From: UBA7803 sp040219935 | GTDB lineage: Bacteria; Pseudomonadota; Gammaproteobacteria; Pseudomonadales; Azotimanducaceae | Assembly: GCA_040219935.1 (NCBI GenBank) | Contig: JAVJUA010000080.1 | Location: 89,620-153,619 of the forward strand | DNA length: 64,000 nt | Direction: 5' to 3' | Shown: in pieces, positions 35,023 to 46,338 of the stretch | Position numbering within the stretch: the first letter of the stretch is position 1 | How the letters are laid out: each line of letters opens with the position of its first letter | Translations under genes and position numbers: made by a program | The notes under the pieces: model-generated | Told to the model about the DNA's origin: nothing | The model's database searches: none | Seen by the model: only the letters and a program-made list of their open reading frames with translations

Positions 35023-37578
35023 TCAGAAGTTCCAGGTCAGCTCGAGCTCAAGCTGCCGCCCGCGAATGGCGCCACCCGACAGATCGCCGCGGAAGCCCTC
35101 CGGCGTGCCCGTGTTGCCGCCGGTTCCCGGCACGTTGCCGGCGCCGCGGATGGCCAGCTTGTCGCTCAGGTTCTTACCGATGAAGGCGAGCTGCCAGTGG
35201 CCGTCCGTGGTTCGCACCCTGACGTTGGCATCGTAGGTGGTGTAGGCGTCATAGGTGGCGTTGGGGTCCGATGAGCTCAGCGTGGTCTTGCTCTTGAACT
35301 GCACGTTGGCAGTGAAGCCGAGCATCAGCGCGCTGCCGAGGGGGCGCTCGTAGTTCGCGGCCACGAAGCCGCTCCACTTGGGCGCGCCGGGTCGGGTGTT
35401 GCCGGCGAGATCCTGACGCAGGTCGGCCTCGGTCTGGCCGGGCTGCAGCGGGCCGCAGCCTTCCGCCGGCGTCTGGCCCACGTAGCAGAAGTTCAGGAAC
35501 TCCGTGTACTCGGAGATCAGATAGCCGAGCGACCCGGAGAGGGTCAGGCCTTCGATCGGCGCCGCCCAGTCGACCTGTACCTCGGCCCCATAGGTCTCGG
35601 AGCCGCCCGCGTTCTCGGTCACGTAGGCGAACTGCTGAGAGTTGAAGAAGTCGACCTGCAGGTCGCGGAACTTGTAGTAGAAGACCTCGGCGGAGGCCAG
35701 CATCGAGCCCTCGAACAGCGACGCCTTGACGCCGAGCTCGCCGCCGCGGTTGTGCTCGGGGTCGAAGATGAAGTCGAAGAATCCGGGCGGCGACAGGTTG
35801 CTGAGGATGGCGCTGTTGGAGAACCCGCCCGACTTCCAGCCTTCCTTGTACGCCGCGTAGAGGGTGACGTCGTCCGTCGCCTCCCAGCGCAGGGTCACCT
35901 CGGGTATCCAGTCCTTGAAGGTCTGATCGAACTCCGGCCGCGTGGCCGGATTGCCGGGCACGAAGGGAATGAACAGGCCCGTCACGAACGGGTGCACGTA
36001 CGGCTGGATGAAGTACGAATCCTTCTCCTCGTGGTGGTAGCGCACCCCGGCAGTGAGCTGCCAGCGCGGGGCGATGTCCCAGATGATCTCGCCGTACACC
36101 GACTCGGTCTTGCCGTCGGTCTCCGACAGCTTGTTGTAGGCGGTGAACTCGTCGTGCGGGTTCGCGATCGCCGGGTTCGAGTTGCGCGGCCCCAGCACGC
36201 CGAGCGGGGTCGGCACGAAGGCGAAGATCACGTCCTGGTCGAACCACAGGTTGGTGTCCTGATAGTAGGCGCCGACCACGAAGTTCACCGGTGACTCGAG
36301 CTTGGTGACCACCCGCAGCTCCGCGGAGTAGTTCTCGAACTTGTTCTCCTCGCCCGCGAAGATCGACGTGAACGCGCCGCCGTCCTGGTCACCCACCCAC
36401 TGGGTGCGCTGATCGTGGAAGTTCAGAATGGTGTTGACGTCGATGCGCTCGAGCGACCAGCGGAAGTTGCCGGTGACCTGATACGACCGGTACTTCTCCC
36501 CGGCGTCGCCGTCGCCGAACTGGTCCAGCAGCGGGTTGACGGCCGCGATCGCCGGGGGCACGTCGTTCCAGCCGCGTGAGCCGTCGAACGCGCAGTCGAC
36601 GCCCGGCCGTGCCAGCGGCTCGTAGAGGGGCGTCTGCCGCCCGGGCGGCTGTGGGCTGACGAGCTGGCTGGTATGGGCCACGCCGTTCAGGGTCGGGCAG
36701 TCGAACAGCTCGGCGCCCCCGGTGTAGCCCTGCTCGAAGCGGCTGTAGGAGGCCTTGACGTTGTAGCTGAACTGCTCGGACAGATCGCCGGCCGCGGTCA
36801 GCCTGGCGTAAAGGGTTTCCTCCTGGGGGAAGTAGTCCACGGCGCGGGGGTTGTCCCAGAAGTCGACGGCGCCGGTGAAGGCGTCGATGGTGCCGTAGAC
36901 GTCACCCCCGGCGGGCGCGTTGTTCTTGATGTAACCCTTCTCCATGTCCGATGCCTGCACGGCGAGCCGTAGCCCCAGCTTGTCGTTGACCGGCACCGAG
37001 ATCACGCCCTCCACGGTCAGATCGTCGGTCTCGAACTCGTTGTTGACCCGGATGCTGGCCTCGAACTCGTCGCCGGGGTCGTTGCTGTCGATGGCGATCA
37101 CGCCGGCCGTCGCGTTCTTGCCGAAGTAAAGCGCCTGCGGACCCTTGAGGATCGACACCGTACTGGTGTCCATCAGGGCCTCGTTGATGCTGCGCCCCTG
37201 CGGGTAGTAGACGCCGTCGATGATCACCGCGACGGACTGCTCGATGCCGATGCTGGTGAACGGCGAGAAGATGCCGCGGATGGAGATCGACGTGCCGCTG
37301 CCGCTGGTGGCGCGGCCGATGCTGAGCTGCGGCGTCAGCGCCTCCAGGTCGAGCAGGCTCTCGATGCCGAACTGGTTCATCCGCTCCTCGCCCACCGCCG
37401 TGATGGCGACGGGAATCTCGCGGATCGATTCCTCCACGGCCCGGGCCGTGACGATGATCTCTTCGATGACCTCAGTCTGCGCGCAGACTGGAAACAGCAG
37501 CAGGGCGGCCGCCAACATCGGGCCGGAGACAACGTGGATACGTACAGCCGAGCAACCAAGCAAACGACGCTTCATCAT
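35023..37578 (-). CDS. TonB-dependent outer-membrane receptor 2
   Basis: 851 residues. Signal peptide with SGPMLAAALLLFPVCAQ, TonB box-like IEEIIVTAR, plug motifs SISIRGIFSPFTSIGIEQSVAVIIDG and ILKGPQALYFGKNATAGVIAI, and a barrel ending in the expected aromatic (LELTWNF). It belongs to the same broad group as receptor 1 but is only distantly similar. GGGGAGGG precedes two consecutive ATGs (37578, 37575); either may be used. An upstream in-frame extension to 37872 is unlikely because it lacks signal-peptide character. Ligand unknown; no TonB, sigma or transporter gene is next to it. Confidence 0.92.
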   Translation of the reverse strand: MMKRRLLGCSAVRIHVVSGPMLAAALLLFPVCAQTEVIEEIIVTARAVEESIREIPVAITAVGEERMNQFGIESLLDLEALTPQLSIGRATSGSGTSISIRGIFSPFTSIGIEQSVAVIIDGVYYPQGRSINEALMDTSTVSILKGPQALYFGKNATAGVIAIDSNDPGDEFEASIRVNNEFETDDLTVEGVISVPVNDKLGLRLAVQASDMEKGYIKNNAPAGGDVYGTIDAFTGAVDFWDNPRAVDYFPQEETLYARLTAAGDLSEQFSYNVKASYSRFEQGYTGGAELFDCPTLNGVAHTSQLVSPQPPGRQTPLYEPLARPGVDCAFDGSRGWNDVPPAIAAVNPLLDQFGDGDAGEKYRSYQVTGNFRWSLERIDVNTILNFHDQRTQWVGDQDGGAFTSIFAGEENKFENYSAELRVVTKLESPVNFVVGAYYQDTNLWFDQDVIFAFVPTPLGVLGPRNSNPAIANPHDEFTAYNKLSETDGKTESVYGEIIWDIAPRWQLTAGVRYHHEEKDSYFIQPYVHPFVTGLFIPFVPGNPATRPEFDQTFKDWIPEVTLRWEATDDVTLYAAYKEGWKSGGFSNSAILSNLSPPGFFDFIFDPEHNRGGELGVKASLFEGSMLASAEVFYYKFRDLQVDFFNSQQFAYVTENAGGSETYGAEVQVDWAAPIEGLTLSGSLGYLISEYTEFLNFCYVGQTPAEGCGPLQPGQTEADLRQDLAGNTRPGAPKWSGFVAANYERPLGSALMLGFTANVQFKSKTTLSSSDPNATYDAYTTYDANVRVRTTDGHWQLAFIGKNLSDKLAIRGAGNVPGTGGNTGTPEGFRGDLSGGAIRGRQLELELTWNF

Positions 37579-37814
37579 CAACCCTCCCCAGGTCGATTGG
37601 AATGAAACTGCACCGTTCTGGAGTATCTCGACGCGGTTCGAACCGCTGTACTGCAACGGACCGCGACGGAACGTCTGGCCCCTGAATAGTGGAACCCTCC
37701 GAGTATACGGGCGTGCGGATGGGCGCGTCTGCTGCCGTTTTCGACAGGGGCATGGGCTGGTGGCGCCGGTTGCGGTAGGCTCTGCCCGCCTGCCCGCGGA
37801 CGAAGAGGATTCCC

Positions 37815-38297
37815 ATGCCGAAACCGGTGTCTCCAGATAGGCTGGACGGCGTGGCATCGTCCGGCAGCGCACGTGCCGCCTGCCAGGCGGCGACGCCGGC
37901 CGAACTGGAGCAGGCGCTGGCCCGGGCGCTGGTGACCGGCGGGCTCAGGCGGATCCCCAGAAATCCGCAGCATCGGGACCTGGTGCTCGCCGTGGTGTGC
38001 CTCACCCTGCAGCGGCGCCGGCCCTACCCGGAGCCGGTGCTGAACGAGCATCTCCGGGCCCGGCTGGCCACGCTGAAGGCGACCGTCGATCACGTGACCT
38101 GCCGCCGCTATCTGGTGGATCTGGGCTTCCTCAAGCGCGACCGGGCCGGCAGCCGCTACTTCCTCAACTACCCCAGGCTGGCGTCGACCCTGTCCGAGGA
38201 GGCCGCCGCGGCGCTAGACTCCATCCTCCAGCGGTTGCTTGATCGTGGAGGGCGTCATGCTGAAGGGCTCGTGTCTGTGCGGCGCGGTGACGTATGA
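37815..38297 (+). CDS. DUF2087 domain protein, probable DNA-binding regulator
   Basis: 160 residues. The C-terminal half matches DUF2087, which resembles a winged-helix C-terminal domain of regulators: RRPYPEPVLNEHLRARLA, then VDHVTCRRYLVDLGFLKRDRAGSRYFLN. The N-terminal 60 residues are polar and unassigned. GAGG lies before the ATG. It is divergent from TonB receptor 2 across a 236-base gap and its 3' end overlaps the next gene by 41 bases. A role in regulating a neighbour is possible but unsupported. Confidence 0.75.
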   Translation: MPKPVSPDRLDGVASSGSARAACQAATPAELEQALARALVTGGLRRIPRNPQHRDLVLAVVCLTLQRRRPYPEPVLNEHLRARLATLKATVDHVTCRRYLVDLGFLKRDRAGSRYFLNYPRLASTLSEEAAAALDSILQRLLDRGGRHAEGLVSVRRGDV

Positions 38298-38649
38298 GGT
38301 GGCCGGCTCGGCCCTCAGCCTGGGGCACTGTCACTGCCACATGTGCCAGAAGTTTCACGGCGCCCCGTTCGGTTCCTACGTGCGGGTGACCGCCAGCGAG
38401 CTCCGAATCCTGACCGGGGCCGAGCGGGTCGTCGAGTACCGGTCGTCACCGCAGGTGACGCGGTCGTTCTGCGGCCGCTGCGGCTCGCCGCTGCTGTTCC
38501 AGGTGGATGGCCGATCCAGCGTCGGCGTCGCGGCCGGCAGTCTGGACGGCGATCCCGGGGTGCGGCCGAGCTATCAGATCTGGACCGCTTCCAAGGCGCC
38601 CTGGTGGGAGCTCGACCCTGGCGTGCCCGCATTCGCAGCCGACCGCTGA
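38257..38649 (+). CDS. GFA-family zinc protein, second copy
   Basis: 130 residues with the complete GFA zinc pattern: SCLCGAVTYEV, HCHCHMCQKFHGAPFGSY and SFCGRCGSPLLF. ATG 38257 has GGAGG five bases upstream and gives the usual GFA N-terminus, so it was preferred over an earlier start. It overlaps the DUF2087 gene by 41 bases, an unusually long but coding-frame-consistent overlap. Paralog of 2161-2559; only modestly similar outside the ligands. Substrate unknown. Confidence 0.85.
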   Translation: MLKGSCLCGAVTYEVAGSALSLGHCHCHMCQKFHGAPFGSYVRVTASELRILTGAERVVEYRSSPQVTRSFCGRCGSPLLFQVDGRSSVGVAAGSLDGDPGVRPSYQIWTASKAPWWELDPGVPAFAADR

Positions 38650-38717
38650 GCCGGCGCGCCGCGGCCATACTGCGTCTATCATCGTGACCGAACGGCCAGC
38701 AGCCTAGGAGGCATAAC

Positions 38718-39056
38718 GTGCTCTACGAGATTCGCGATTACCACTACCGACGGGACATCTTCGACGCCTACAGAGCCTGGGCGGAAAAGGCCGTGCCGGT
38801 GCTGCGTGCCAAGATGGACGTGCTGGGCTTCTGGATCGACGCCGGCCTGCCGCCGGAGATCACGGGCACCGACCCGTTTGACTCGCCCATCGGCGCGGCC
38901 AACGTCACCTGGATCATCCGCTGGGAGAGCAAGGCCGCCCGCGATCGTGGCCTCAAGGCCGCCATCGAGAGCGACGAGTGGCGCGCGGTGTGGGCCGAGC
39001 ACCCGGACGCCAACGGCTACCTGCAGATGTCGGCCCGCTTCATGGACACGATGTAG
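38718..39056 (+). CDS. NIPSNAP family protein
   Basis: 112 residues with the ferredoxin-like NIPSNAP pattern: MLYEIRDYHYRRDIFDAYRAWAEKAVPVL, the FWIDAG strand, NVTWIIRWESKAARDRGLKAA and a C-terminal SARFMDTM. The start is GTG 38718 with a strong AGGAGG 6 bases upstream. NIPSNAP/dimeric alpha-beta-barrel proteins have diverse, mostly unknown roles. Stands alone between the GFA gene and the carbonic anhydrase gene. Confidence 0.82.
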   Translation: MLYEIRDYHYRRDIFDAYRAWAEKAVPVLRAKMDVLGFWIDAGLPPEITGTDPFDSPIGAANVTWIIRWESKAARDRGLKAAIESDEWRAVWAEHPDANGYLQMSARFMDTM

Positions 39057-39195
39057 GCGCGGCCGGCTGTCTGCCAACGTCCTCGGGAATGGCAGGCACG
39101 GGAAATCCGAACTGGTGACGCGGGAACAACGAACGGCAGGCCTCGGCCGCATCGGCTAACTTGCCCTGAACTCCTGAGCAAGAGGCAATGCAGTC

Positions 39196-39870
39196 ATGGC
39201 TGCCATGGTGAAGTTGTGCGCCACGATCATCCTTCTGACCCTGTCGGGACTGGCCCGCGCCGCCGATGTCGAGCGACCTGCGACGCCGGCCGCCGCGCTC
39301 GAGGCGCTGCAGGCCGGGAACGCGCGCTTCGTCGGCAACGAACCTCGCGCCCATGACTATCTGGCCGGCGTTGCCGCCACCGCCGGCGGCCAGCAGCCGT
39401 TCGCCGCCATCATCAGCTGCCTCGATTCCCGCGTGCCGCCGGAGATCGTCTTCGATCAGGGCATTGGTGACGTGTTCGTGGGGCGCATCGCCGGCAACTA
39501 CGTCGATACCGACCTGCTCGGCAGCCTCGAGTTCGCGACCGCCGTGGTGGGTGCGAAGCTGATCGTGGTGCTGGGGCACACCGACTGCGGCGCCGTCAAA
39601 GGCGCCTGCGACAACGTCGAGCTGGGCAACCTGACCCATACCTTGAGCAACCTCAAGCCCGCGGTCGCCGCGGTGCCGGGGTTCGAGGGTGAGCGCACCA
39701 GCGCGAGCAAGGACTTCGTCCAGGCCGTGACCCACACCAACGTCGAGCAGAACGTCGAGCAGATCACCGAGCGCAGCAGCGTCATCGCCGATCTGGTGGC
39801 GCAGGGCAAGGTGACGGTGGTAGGCGCGATCTACGACGTTGCCACGGGCAAGGTGGCCTTTCTAGACTGA
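39196..39870 (+). CDS. Secreted beta-class carbonic anhydrase
   Basis: 224 residues. A signal peptide (VKLCATIILLTLSGLARA) precedes a complete beta-carbonic anhydrase: zinc ligands in SCLDSRVPPE and GHTDCGAVKGA, and the DVFVGRIAGNYVD strand. It interconverts CO2 and bicarbonate; the signal peptide places it in the periplasm. AGAGG lies upstream of the ATG at 39196; ATG 39205 is an alternative. Genes on either side are unrelated. Confidence 0.9.
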   Translation: MAAMVKLCATIILLTLSGLARAADVERPATPAAALEALQAGNARFVGNEPRAHDYLAGVAATAGGQQPFAAIISCLDSRVPPEIVFDQGIGDVFVGRIAGNYVDTDLLGSLEFATAVVGAKLIVVLGHTDCGAVKGACDNVELGNLTHTLSNLKPAVAAVPGFEGERTSASKDFVQAVTHTNVEQNVEQITERSSVIADLVAQGKVTVVGAIYDVATGKVAFLD

Positions 39871-39927
39871 CGGATTCTTCGGCACCCGATTGACTGCCGG
39901 GGTGCGCGCGGGCACTGTTCGCGCCCC

Positions 39928-41808
<1,881 letters not shown>

Positions 41809-41820
41809 GGCGCTGCGCGT

Positions 41821-43140
41821 TCAGCCGGCCCTGGCCCGCGCCGCGTCCAGATCCTGGCGGATGCTGCGCCCGGCCAGCAGGAAGTGGGCGCCGGCCCAGA
41901 AGTAGGCGCCGGTGCTGATCAGGATCGCATAGCGCAGCGACTCCCCGCCTGCCACGCCGCTCAGCAGGTCGCTGGTCACCCCGACCAGGAACGGTCCGAA
42001 CCCCAGCCCGATGATGTTGAGGATGAACAGCAGCATGGCGGAGGCTACGGCGCGCATGCGCGTCGGCGCCAGGTTCTGGATGGTGCCGAAGGCGGGTCCC
42101 AGCCACAGCGAGTTCAGCAGGTAGGGCGTGACCAGGATGGCGATGGCCAGATAGGGCGCGTTCAGCAGCAGGGCAACGAAGAAGAACGGGAAAGACACCA
42201 GCACGCCGGCGGCAGGCAGCCAGGCGTAGATGCGCCGGTCCCAGCCCGACAGGCGATCGGCGATGGCGCCGCCGATGAAGGTGCCGATGGCGCTGGCCAC
42301 GCCCAGCACCAGGCCGAAGTAGGTGGCGGTCTCGGCGACGCCGAGGCCGTGGGTGCGGATGAAGAACGCCGGCAGCCACTGGCCGAGCCCGTAGCCCACG
42401 AACGAGGTGAGGGCGCCGCCCATGGCCAGGTGCACCATGGTCTTGTTGCGCAGCAGCGTGCGCAGGGTCGGGATCAGCGGCGGCTGGGCGGTGGACACCG
42501 GCGCGGCGCCGGCCGGCGCCGCCGCGTCGGACATGCCGCGCAGCGGCTCCCGCACGCTCAGCTTGAAGATGACGGCCAGGGCAATGCCCGGCAGGCCTAC
42601 CAGGTAGAAGGCCGCGCGCCAGCCGTAGAACTCGGCGATCCAGCCGCCGGCCAGCAGGCCCAGAATGCTGCCGATGGGAATGCCGAGCGCGTAGATCGAC
42701 AGCGCCGAGGCGCGCTTCTCCGGCGGAAAGTAGTCGGCGATGAGCGAGTGGGCGGGCGGTGAGCAGCCGGCCTCACCGACCCCCACGCCGATGCGGGCCG
42801 CCAGCATCTGCCAGAAATTCTGGGCCATGCCGCAGACGGCGGTCATGCCGCTCCAGACCACCAGGGCGGCGGTGATGATGGACACCCGGTTGGCACGGTC
42901 GGCGAGCCGGGCGATGGGAATGCCGAGCACCGTATAGAAGATGGCGAAGGCGAGGCCCGTCATCAGCCCGATCTGGGTGTCGGACAAGCCGAGGTCCACC
43001 TTGATGGGCTCTGCCAGGATGGTGACGATCTGGCGGTCCAGAAAGTTGAAGACGTAGACGATGACCAGCATGGTCAGCACGTAGGTCCGGTAGCGTGCCG
43101 TGGGCTGCTCGGTACGAACCATGCCGGGGGCGCTCTGCAT
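41821..43140 (-). CDS. MFS transporter, spinster-like
   Basis: 439 residues with twelve helices. FNFLDRQIVTILAEPIKVDLGLSDTQIG, GIPIARLADRANRVSII and ARIGVGVGEAGCSPPAHSLIADYFPP define the same subfamily as the MFS at 19453. GAGG lies eight bases before the ATG at 43140. Convergent with uup (12-base gap). Spinster-like bacterial members are usually annotated as organic-anion or hydrophobic-acid transporters; the substrate here is unknown. Confidence 0.87.
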   Translation of the reverse strand: MQSAPGMVRTEQPTARYRTYVLTMLVIVYVFNFLDRQIVTILAEPIKVDLGLSDTQIGLMTGLAFAIFYTVLGIPIARLADRANRVSIITAALVVWSGMTAVCGMAQNFWQMLAARIGVGVGEAGCSPPAHSLIADYFPPEKRASALSIYALGIPIGSILGLLAGGWIAEFYGWRAAFYLVGLPGIALAVIFKLSVREPLRGMSDAAAPAGAAPVSTAQPPLIPTLRTLLRNKTMVHLAMGGALTSFVGYGLGQWLPAFFIRTHGLGVAETATYFGLVLGVASAIGTFIGGAIADRLSGWDRRIYAWLPAAGVLVSFPFFFVALLLNAPYLAIAILVTPYLLNSLWLGPAFGTIQNLAPTRMRAVASAMLLFILNIIGLGFGPFLVGVTSDLLSGVAGGESLRYAILISTGAYFWAGAHFLLAGRSIRQDLDAARARAG

Positions 43141-43285
43141 CTCGTTGGCCTCACTTCAGACGAAACGACGAAGCATACGAATGGGCATGGCCGTTCGCGA
43201 GCAAAACCGGACGGTCTGCGGTCGAAAGTTGCGCGGCAGCGGGTGTTGGGGAACACTTGTCAGACAAAAGCCTGGGGAGTGGCCC

Positions 43286-43738
43286 ATGGGCATGACCATC
43301 GGCCCGCTGCACGTCCGCCGCAGCCTCCTGATCGAGGCACCGCCGGCCAGGGTGTGGGAGGAGTTCGAGACCAGCGACCGCATCGAGGCGTGGCTGGGGC
43401 TCGGCCACCGCATCCTCACCTTCGAGCTCTGGCTCGATGGCGAGGTGGAGATGAGCGTCGAAGTCGAGGGCGAGACGCGCTTCTTCGGCGGGCCCATCCT
43501 GGTGCTGGAGCCCGAGCGCGAGATCAGCTTCGAGAGCAACTGGCAATCGCCGTATGACTGGCCGGTGCCCACGTTCTGGACCATCCGCCTGACCCCCATC
43601 TACGACGGCACCCTGGTGGAGCTGCTCCACCACGGCTTCGAGCGCCTCGGCGCCGAGGCCGCAGACGAGTTGGAAGGCTATGAGGCGGCCTGGGACCTGA
43701 AGCACCTGCAGGCCCTGCGCTCCATCGTCGGCCGCTGA
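43286..43738 (+). CDS. SRPBCC (START/AHSA1-like) ligand-binding protein
   Basis: 150 residues with the AHSA1-type helix-grip pattern: HVRRSLLIEAPPARVWEEFETSDRIEAWLG at the N-terminus, LVLEPEREISFESNW in the middle and LVELLHHGFERLG before the long C-terminal helix. GGGGAG six bases before ATG 43286 decides the start. A soluble hydrophobic-ligand-binding protein; the ligand is unknown. The next gene begins 19 bases downstream on the same strand. Confidence 0.83.
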   Translation: MGMTIGPLHVRRSLLIEAPPARVWEEFETSDRIEAWLGLGHRILTFELWLDGEVEMSVEVEGETRFFGGPILVLEPEREISFESNWQSPYDWPVPTFWTIRLTPIYDGTLVELLHHGFERLGAEAADELEGYEAAWDLKHLQALRSIVGR

Positions 43739-43757
43739 CGGCCGGAGACCTCGGGCG

Positions 43758-44870
43758 ATGCCGCTCTACCTGACCGCGCTCGATCTCGACGGCCTGGGCG
43801 ATTGGCTGGGTGGCTGCGGCGTCGACGGACCGGTGGCCGTGATCGGCAGCGCCAGCGTCGGCCTGGACGACCACGCCGCCATCGTCGGCTACGCCGTGGA
43901 CGCCGTGGCGGCCGCCGGCTTCCCGAGCCGCGTCGTCGACCTGCAGGGCGATAGCGCGCGCGGTCTCGATGGCTGCGCCGCGGTGCTGATGTCGGGCGGT
44001 GACCCTTTCGCGCTGCTCGCCGCGCTGCGGGAGAGCGGGGCCGATGCCTGGCTGCAGGCGGCCCACCGCCGGGGCGTGCCCATCGTCGGCCAGAGCGCGG
44101 GTGCCATGGTCTGCGGCCCCAGCCTCGAGCCGGCGCGGATCACCAGCCCGTTCGCGGCCCCGGACCGGCTCGATCTGTGCGGGCTCGGCCTGACCGATCG
44201 CCTGGTGCTGCCCCATCACGGCCGCCCGGGCCGGGCCGCCGCCCACCGGCGCGCCGCCGCGGCTTGCGCGGCGACGGTGCCGCTGATGCCGCTGTGGGAC
44301 GACGAGGCCCTGCTGGTGGACGACGCAGGCGGCTGGATGCTGGCGCGGGCGTCGGCGCTGGGACCGGTGCGCACGCGCATCGCCCGCGCCGCCGATGCCG
44401 CGGCGGTGGCCGACGTCTTCGCCGCGGCCAGCCATGAGGCCTGGGCGCCGTTTCTCGGTGCCGAACGCCTGGCCGGTCAGGTACACGATGTGGCGGCCTG
44501 GGCGCAACGCATCGCCGCAGGCGGCGATGGGTTTCTGGTGACCGACGACGACCGGGGCGTGGCCGCGTTCTTGCTGGTCCGGGTGCTGCCTGAGGGCGTG
44601 GGCGAGGTGGACCTTCTGTACACCCATCCGCGCGCATCCGGTGCCGGCCTGGGCCGACGCCTGCTGGAGCGGTCGACGTTCGATCTGTGGTGCGCCGGGT
44701 TGCAGCAAGCCGTGCTCTGGACCGAGCATCGCAACGAACGGGCGCTCCATATCTACCGCCGCAACGGCTGGGTGCTGGATGGCGGCGTTGACGAGCGCGC
44801 CTACCTGGGCGTGGCCATTCGCAACCTGCGCCACCGCATCGATCTCGCCCGGCATGCCGGGGGCGATTGA
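43758..44870 (+). CDS. Fusion of a peptidase E (S51)-like domain and a GNAT acetyltransferase
   Basis: 370 residues, two domains. Residues 1-200: class I glutamine-amidotransferase-like/S51 fold with the nucleophile elbow GQSAGAMVCG (Ser113), GGDPFALL as in the PepE GGGNTF motif, and a His pair in LPHHGR (153/154). Residues 205-360: GNAT domain, RTRIARAADAAAVADVF at the start, acetyl-CoA motif ASGAGLGRRLLE and terminal ERALHIYRRNGW. S51 peptidases cleave Asp-x dipeptides; GNATs acetylate amines. A combined peptidase/acetyltransferase role is inferred, with no known partner genes. Confidence 0.8.
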   Translation: MPLYLTALDLDGLGDWLGGCGVDGPVAVIGSASVGLDDHAAIVGYAVDAVAAAGFPSRVVDLQGDSARGLDGCAAVLMSGGDPFALLAALRESGADAWLQAAHRRGVPIVGQSAGAMVCGPSLEPARITSPFAAPDRLDLCGLGLTDRLVLPHHGRPGRAAAHRRAAAACAATVPLMPLWDDEALLVDDAGGWMLARASALGPVRTRIARAADAAAVADVFAAASHEAWAPFLGAERLAGQVHDVAAWAQRIAAGGDGFLVTDDDRGVAAFLLVRVLPEGVGEVDLLYTHPRASGAGLGRRLLERSTFDLWCAGLQQAVLWTEHRNERALHIYRRNGWVLDGGVDERAYLGVAIRNLRHRIDLARHAGGD

Positions 44871-45023
44871 CCGGCGCCCGGCTTGGATCTCACTAAGCCT
44901 ATGATTCGGATGAGAAAAACGTATGACCCGGGCATCGGGCCCGCAGCCGGGCGAACCCATGGCGCCGGCGGTGGTCTGACGAGGCTGCAAATGCCACTGG
45001 AATTCGGCGGAAAAACTGTGAAG

Positions 45024-45980
45024 ATGCGCGCCATGAACGCACTGACATCCCGGCTTCTGTTCGTGGCTCTGGCCGCTACACAGGCGTCCGCTCTGCTCAG
45101 CGCGCCCGGCGCCTGGGCGGCGGCCTACTCTCTCTCCGGCGGCGACGTCCAGGTGGTGGGCGCCGTGCTGCCGCTGCGCACGCGCTACGAGGACACCTTC
45201 GCTTCGGTGGCCGAGGCCCAAGGGCTGGGCTGGCGTGAGCTGATCGATGCCAATCCCGAGATCGATCCCTGGCTGCCGGGAGAGGGCACGGTCATCGACC
45301 TGCCCACCAAGTACGTGCTGCCGTCGGGGCCGCGGGAAGGCGTGGTCATCAACGTCTCCGAGTTCCGTCTTTATTACTACCCGCCGGGCGGCGGCATGGT
45401 GGTCACCTACCCGGTGGGCCTTGGCCGCCTCGACTTCCCGACGCCGCTGGTGAGCACCAAGGTGCGGGCGGCGGTGCCGAACCCGAGCTGGAGCCCGGGG
45501 CCCACGGCACGGCGCGAGCACGCGGCACGGGGTAATCCCCTGCCGGCGGTGGTGCCGCCGGGGCCGGACAACCCCATGGGCACCATGGCCATCGTGCTCG
45601 GCATTCCCAGCTACTTCATTCACGGCACCAACCAGCCGTTCGCCGTTGGGCAGACCGCCAGCCTCGGCTGCATCCGCATGTACAACCAGCATGTGGAGAC
45701 CCTGGCGGAGATGATCCGCAGCGGCATGCCGGTGCGCATCGTCAACGAGCCGTTCAAGGCCGGCTGGCGCGACGGCGAGCTGTTCGTCGAGGTGCACGAG
45801 GACATCTACGGCACCGTCAAGCCGGAGGAGCTCGAGCGCCGCATCAAGGCGGTGACCGGCGATGCGGACGTGGCCATCGACTGGGCCGTGGTGAAGAGCC
45901 TGAAGGACAAGCCCACGGGCGTTCCCACCCGGGTGCAGATGATTCAGCCGGCGCCATCGGCCACCGTCGCCGGCGGCTGA
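45024..45980 (+). CDS. L,D-transpeptidase (YkuD) with LysM-like domain
   Basis: 318 residues: signal peptide (LLFVALAATQASALLSAPGAWA), a LysM-like segment (SVAEAQGLGWRELIDANPEID), and a YkuD catalytic domain ending in YFIHGTN...SLGCIRMYN with the catalytic His and Cys. This is the Ybis/ErfK class that crosslinks peptidoglycan or attaches lipoproteins. The start is uncertain: ATG 45024, ATG 45033 and GTG 45018 are all possible and the ribosome site (GGCGGA) is weak. The 153 bases upstream hold no gene. Confidence 0.87.
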   Translation: MRAMNALTSRLLFVALAATQASALLSAPGAWAAAYSLSGGDVQVVGAVLPLRTRYEDTFASVAEAQGLGWRELIDANPEIDPWLPGEGTVIDLPTKYVLPSGPREGVVINVSEFRLYYYPPGGGMVVTYPVGLGRLDFPTPLVSTKVRAAVPNPSWSPGPTARREHAARGNPLPAVVPPGPDNPMGTMAIVLGIPSYFIHGTNQPFAVGQTASLGCIRMYNQHVETLAEMIRSGMPVRIVNEPFKAGWRDGELFVEVHEDIYGTVKPEELERRIKAVTGDADVAIDWAVVKSLKDKPTGVPTRVQMIQPAPSATVAGG

Positions 45981-45984
45981 GGGC

Positions 45985-46338
45985 TCAGTCGGGCAGCCTG
46001 GCGACCAGCGCCTCCACCTGCTCGGCGCTCTCCAGTTCCAGCGCGGTGAGCGCATCCAGCCCCGCCAGGTGGGCCGGGCTCAGGCCGTCGTGCTTGAGGT
46101 TCTGCCAGGCCTGGGACCCCTGCCGTTCGGCGGCCGCCTGCAGCGCCAGCTGCTGCTTCACGCTCAACCCCTCGAACACGGCGAAGTTGGCGTCCCGGGC
46201 CGGCGGCAAAGCCGCCTCGATGGCGGCCAGGTGCTCGCCGATCACCGGGTACAGGGCGAAAGGCGAGGGGACCTTGACCGATCCCCCCGCGTGGAGCCGG
46301 CTCAGGGGGCCGGCGTCATCACCCAGTAGCCGTTCCAC
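45985..46338 (-). CDS. Unknown small acidic helical protein
   Basis: 117 residues from a GTG start, overlapping the end of the upstream gene by 37 bases in another frame. Ala/Leu/Glu-rich and probably all-helical (GEHLAAIEAALPPARDANFAV, KQQLALQAAAERQGSQAW). No signal peptide, no Cys, no recognised family. Start and even coding status are less secure than for the neighbours, since no ATG exists near the N-terminus, but the codon pattern and convergent position next to the L,D-transpeptidase gene (4-base gap) support it. Confidence 0.45.
   Translation of the reverse strand: MERLLGDDAGPLSRLHAGGSVKVPSPFALYPVIGEHLAAIEAALPPARDANFAVFEGLSVKQQLALQAAAERQGSQAWQNLKHDGLSPAHLAGLDALTALELESAEQVEALVARLPD

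Noticed and set aside
43524..46055. 843-codon minus-strand frame across three plus-strand genes
   Set aside because: It spans SRPBCC, PepE-GNAT and L,D-transpeptidase genes that all have recognised motifs and ribosome sites, so it is only a lack of stops in high-GC DNA.
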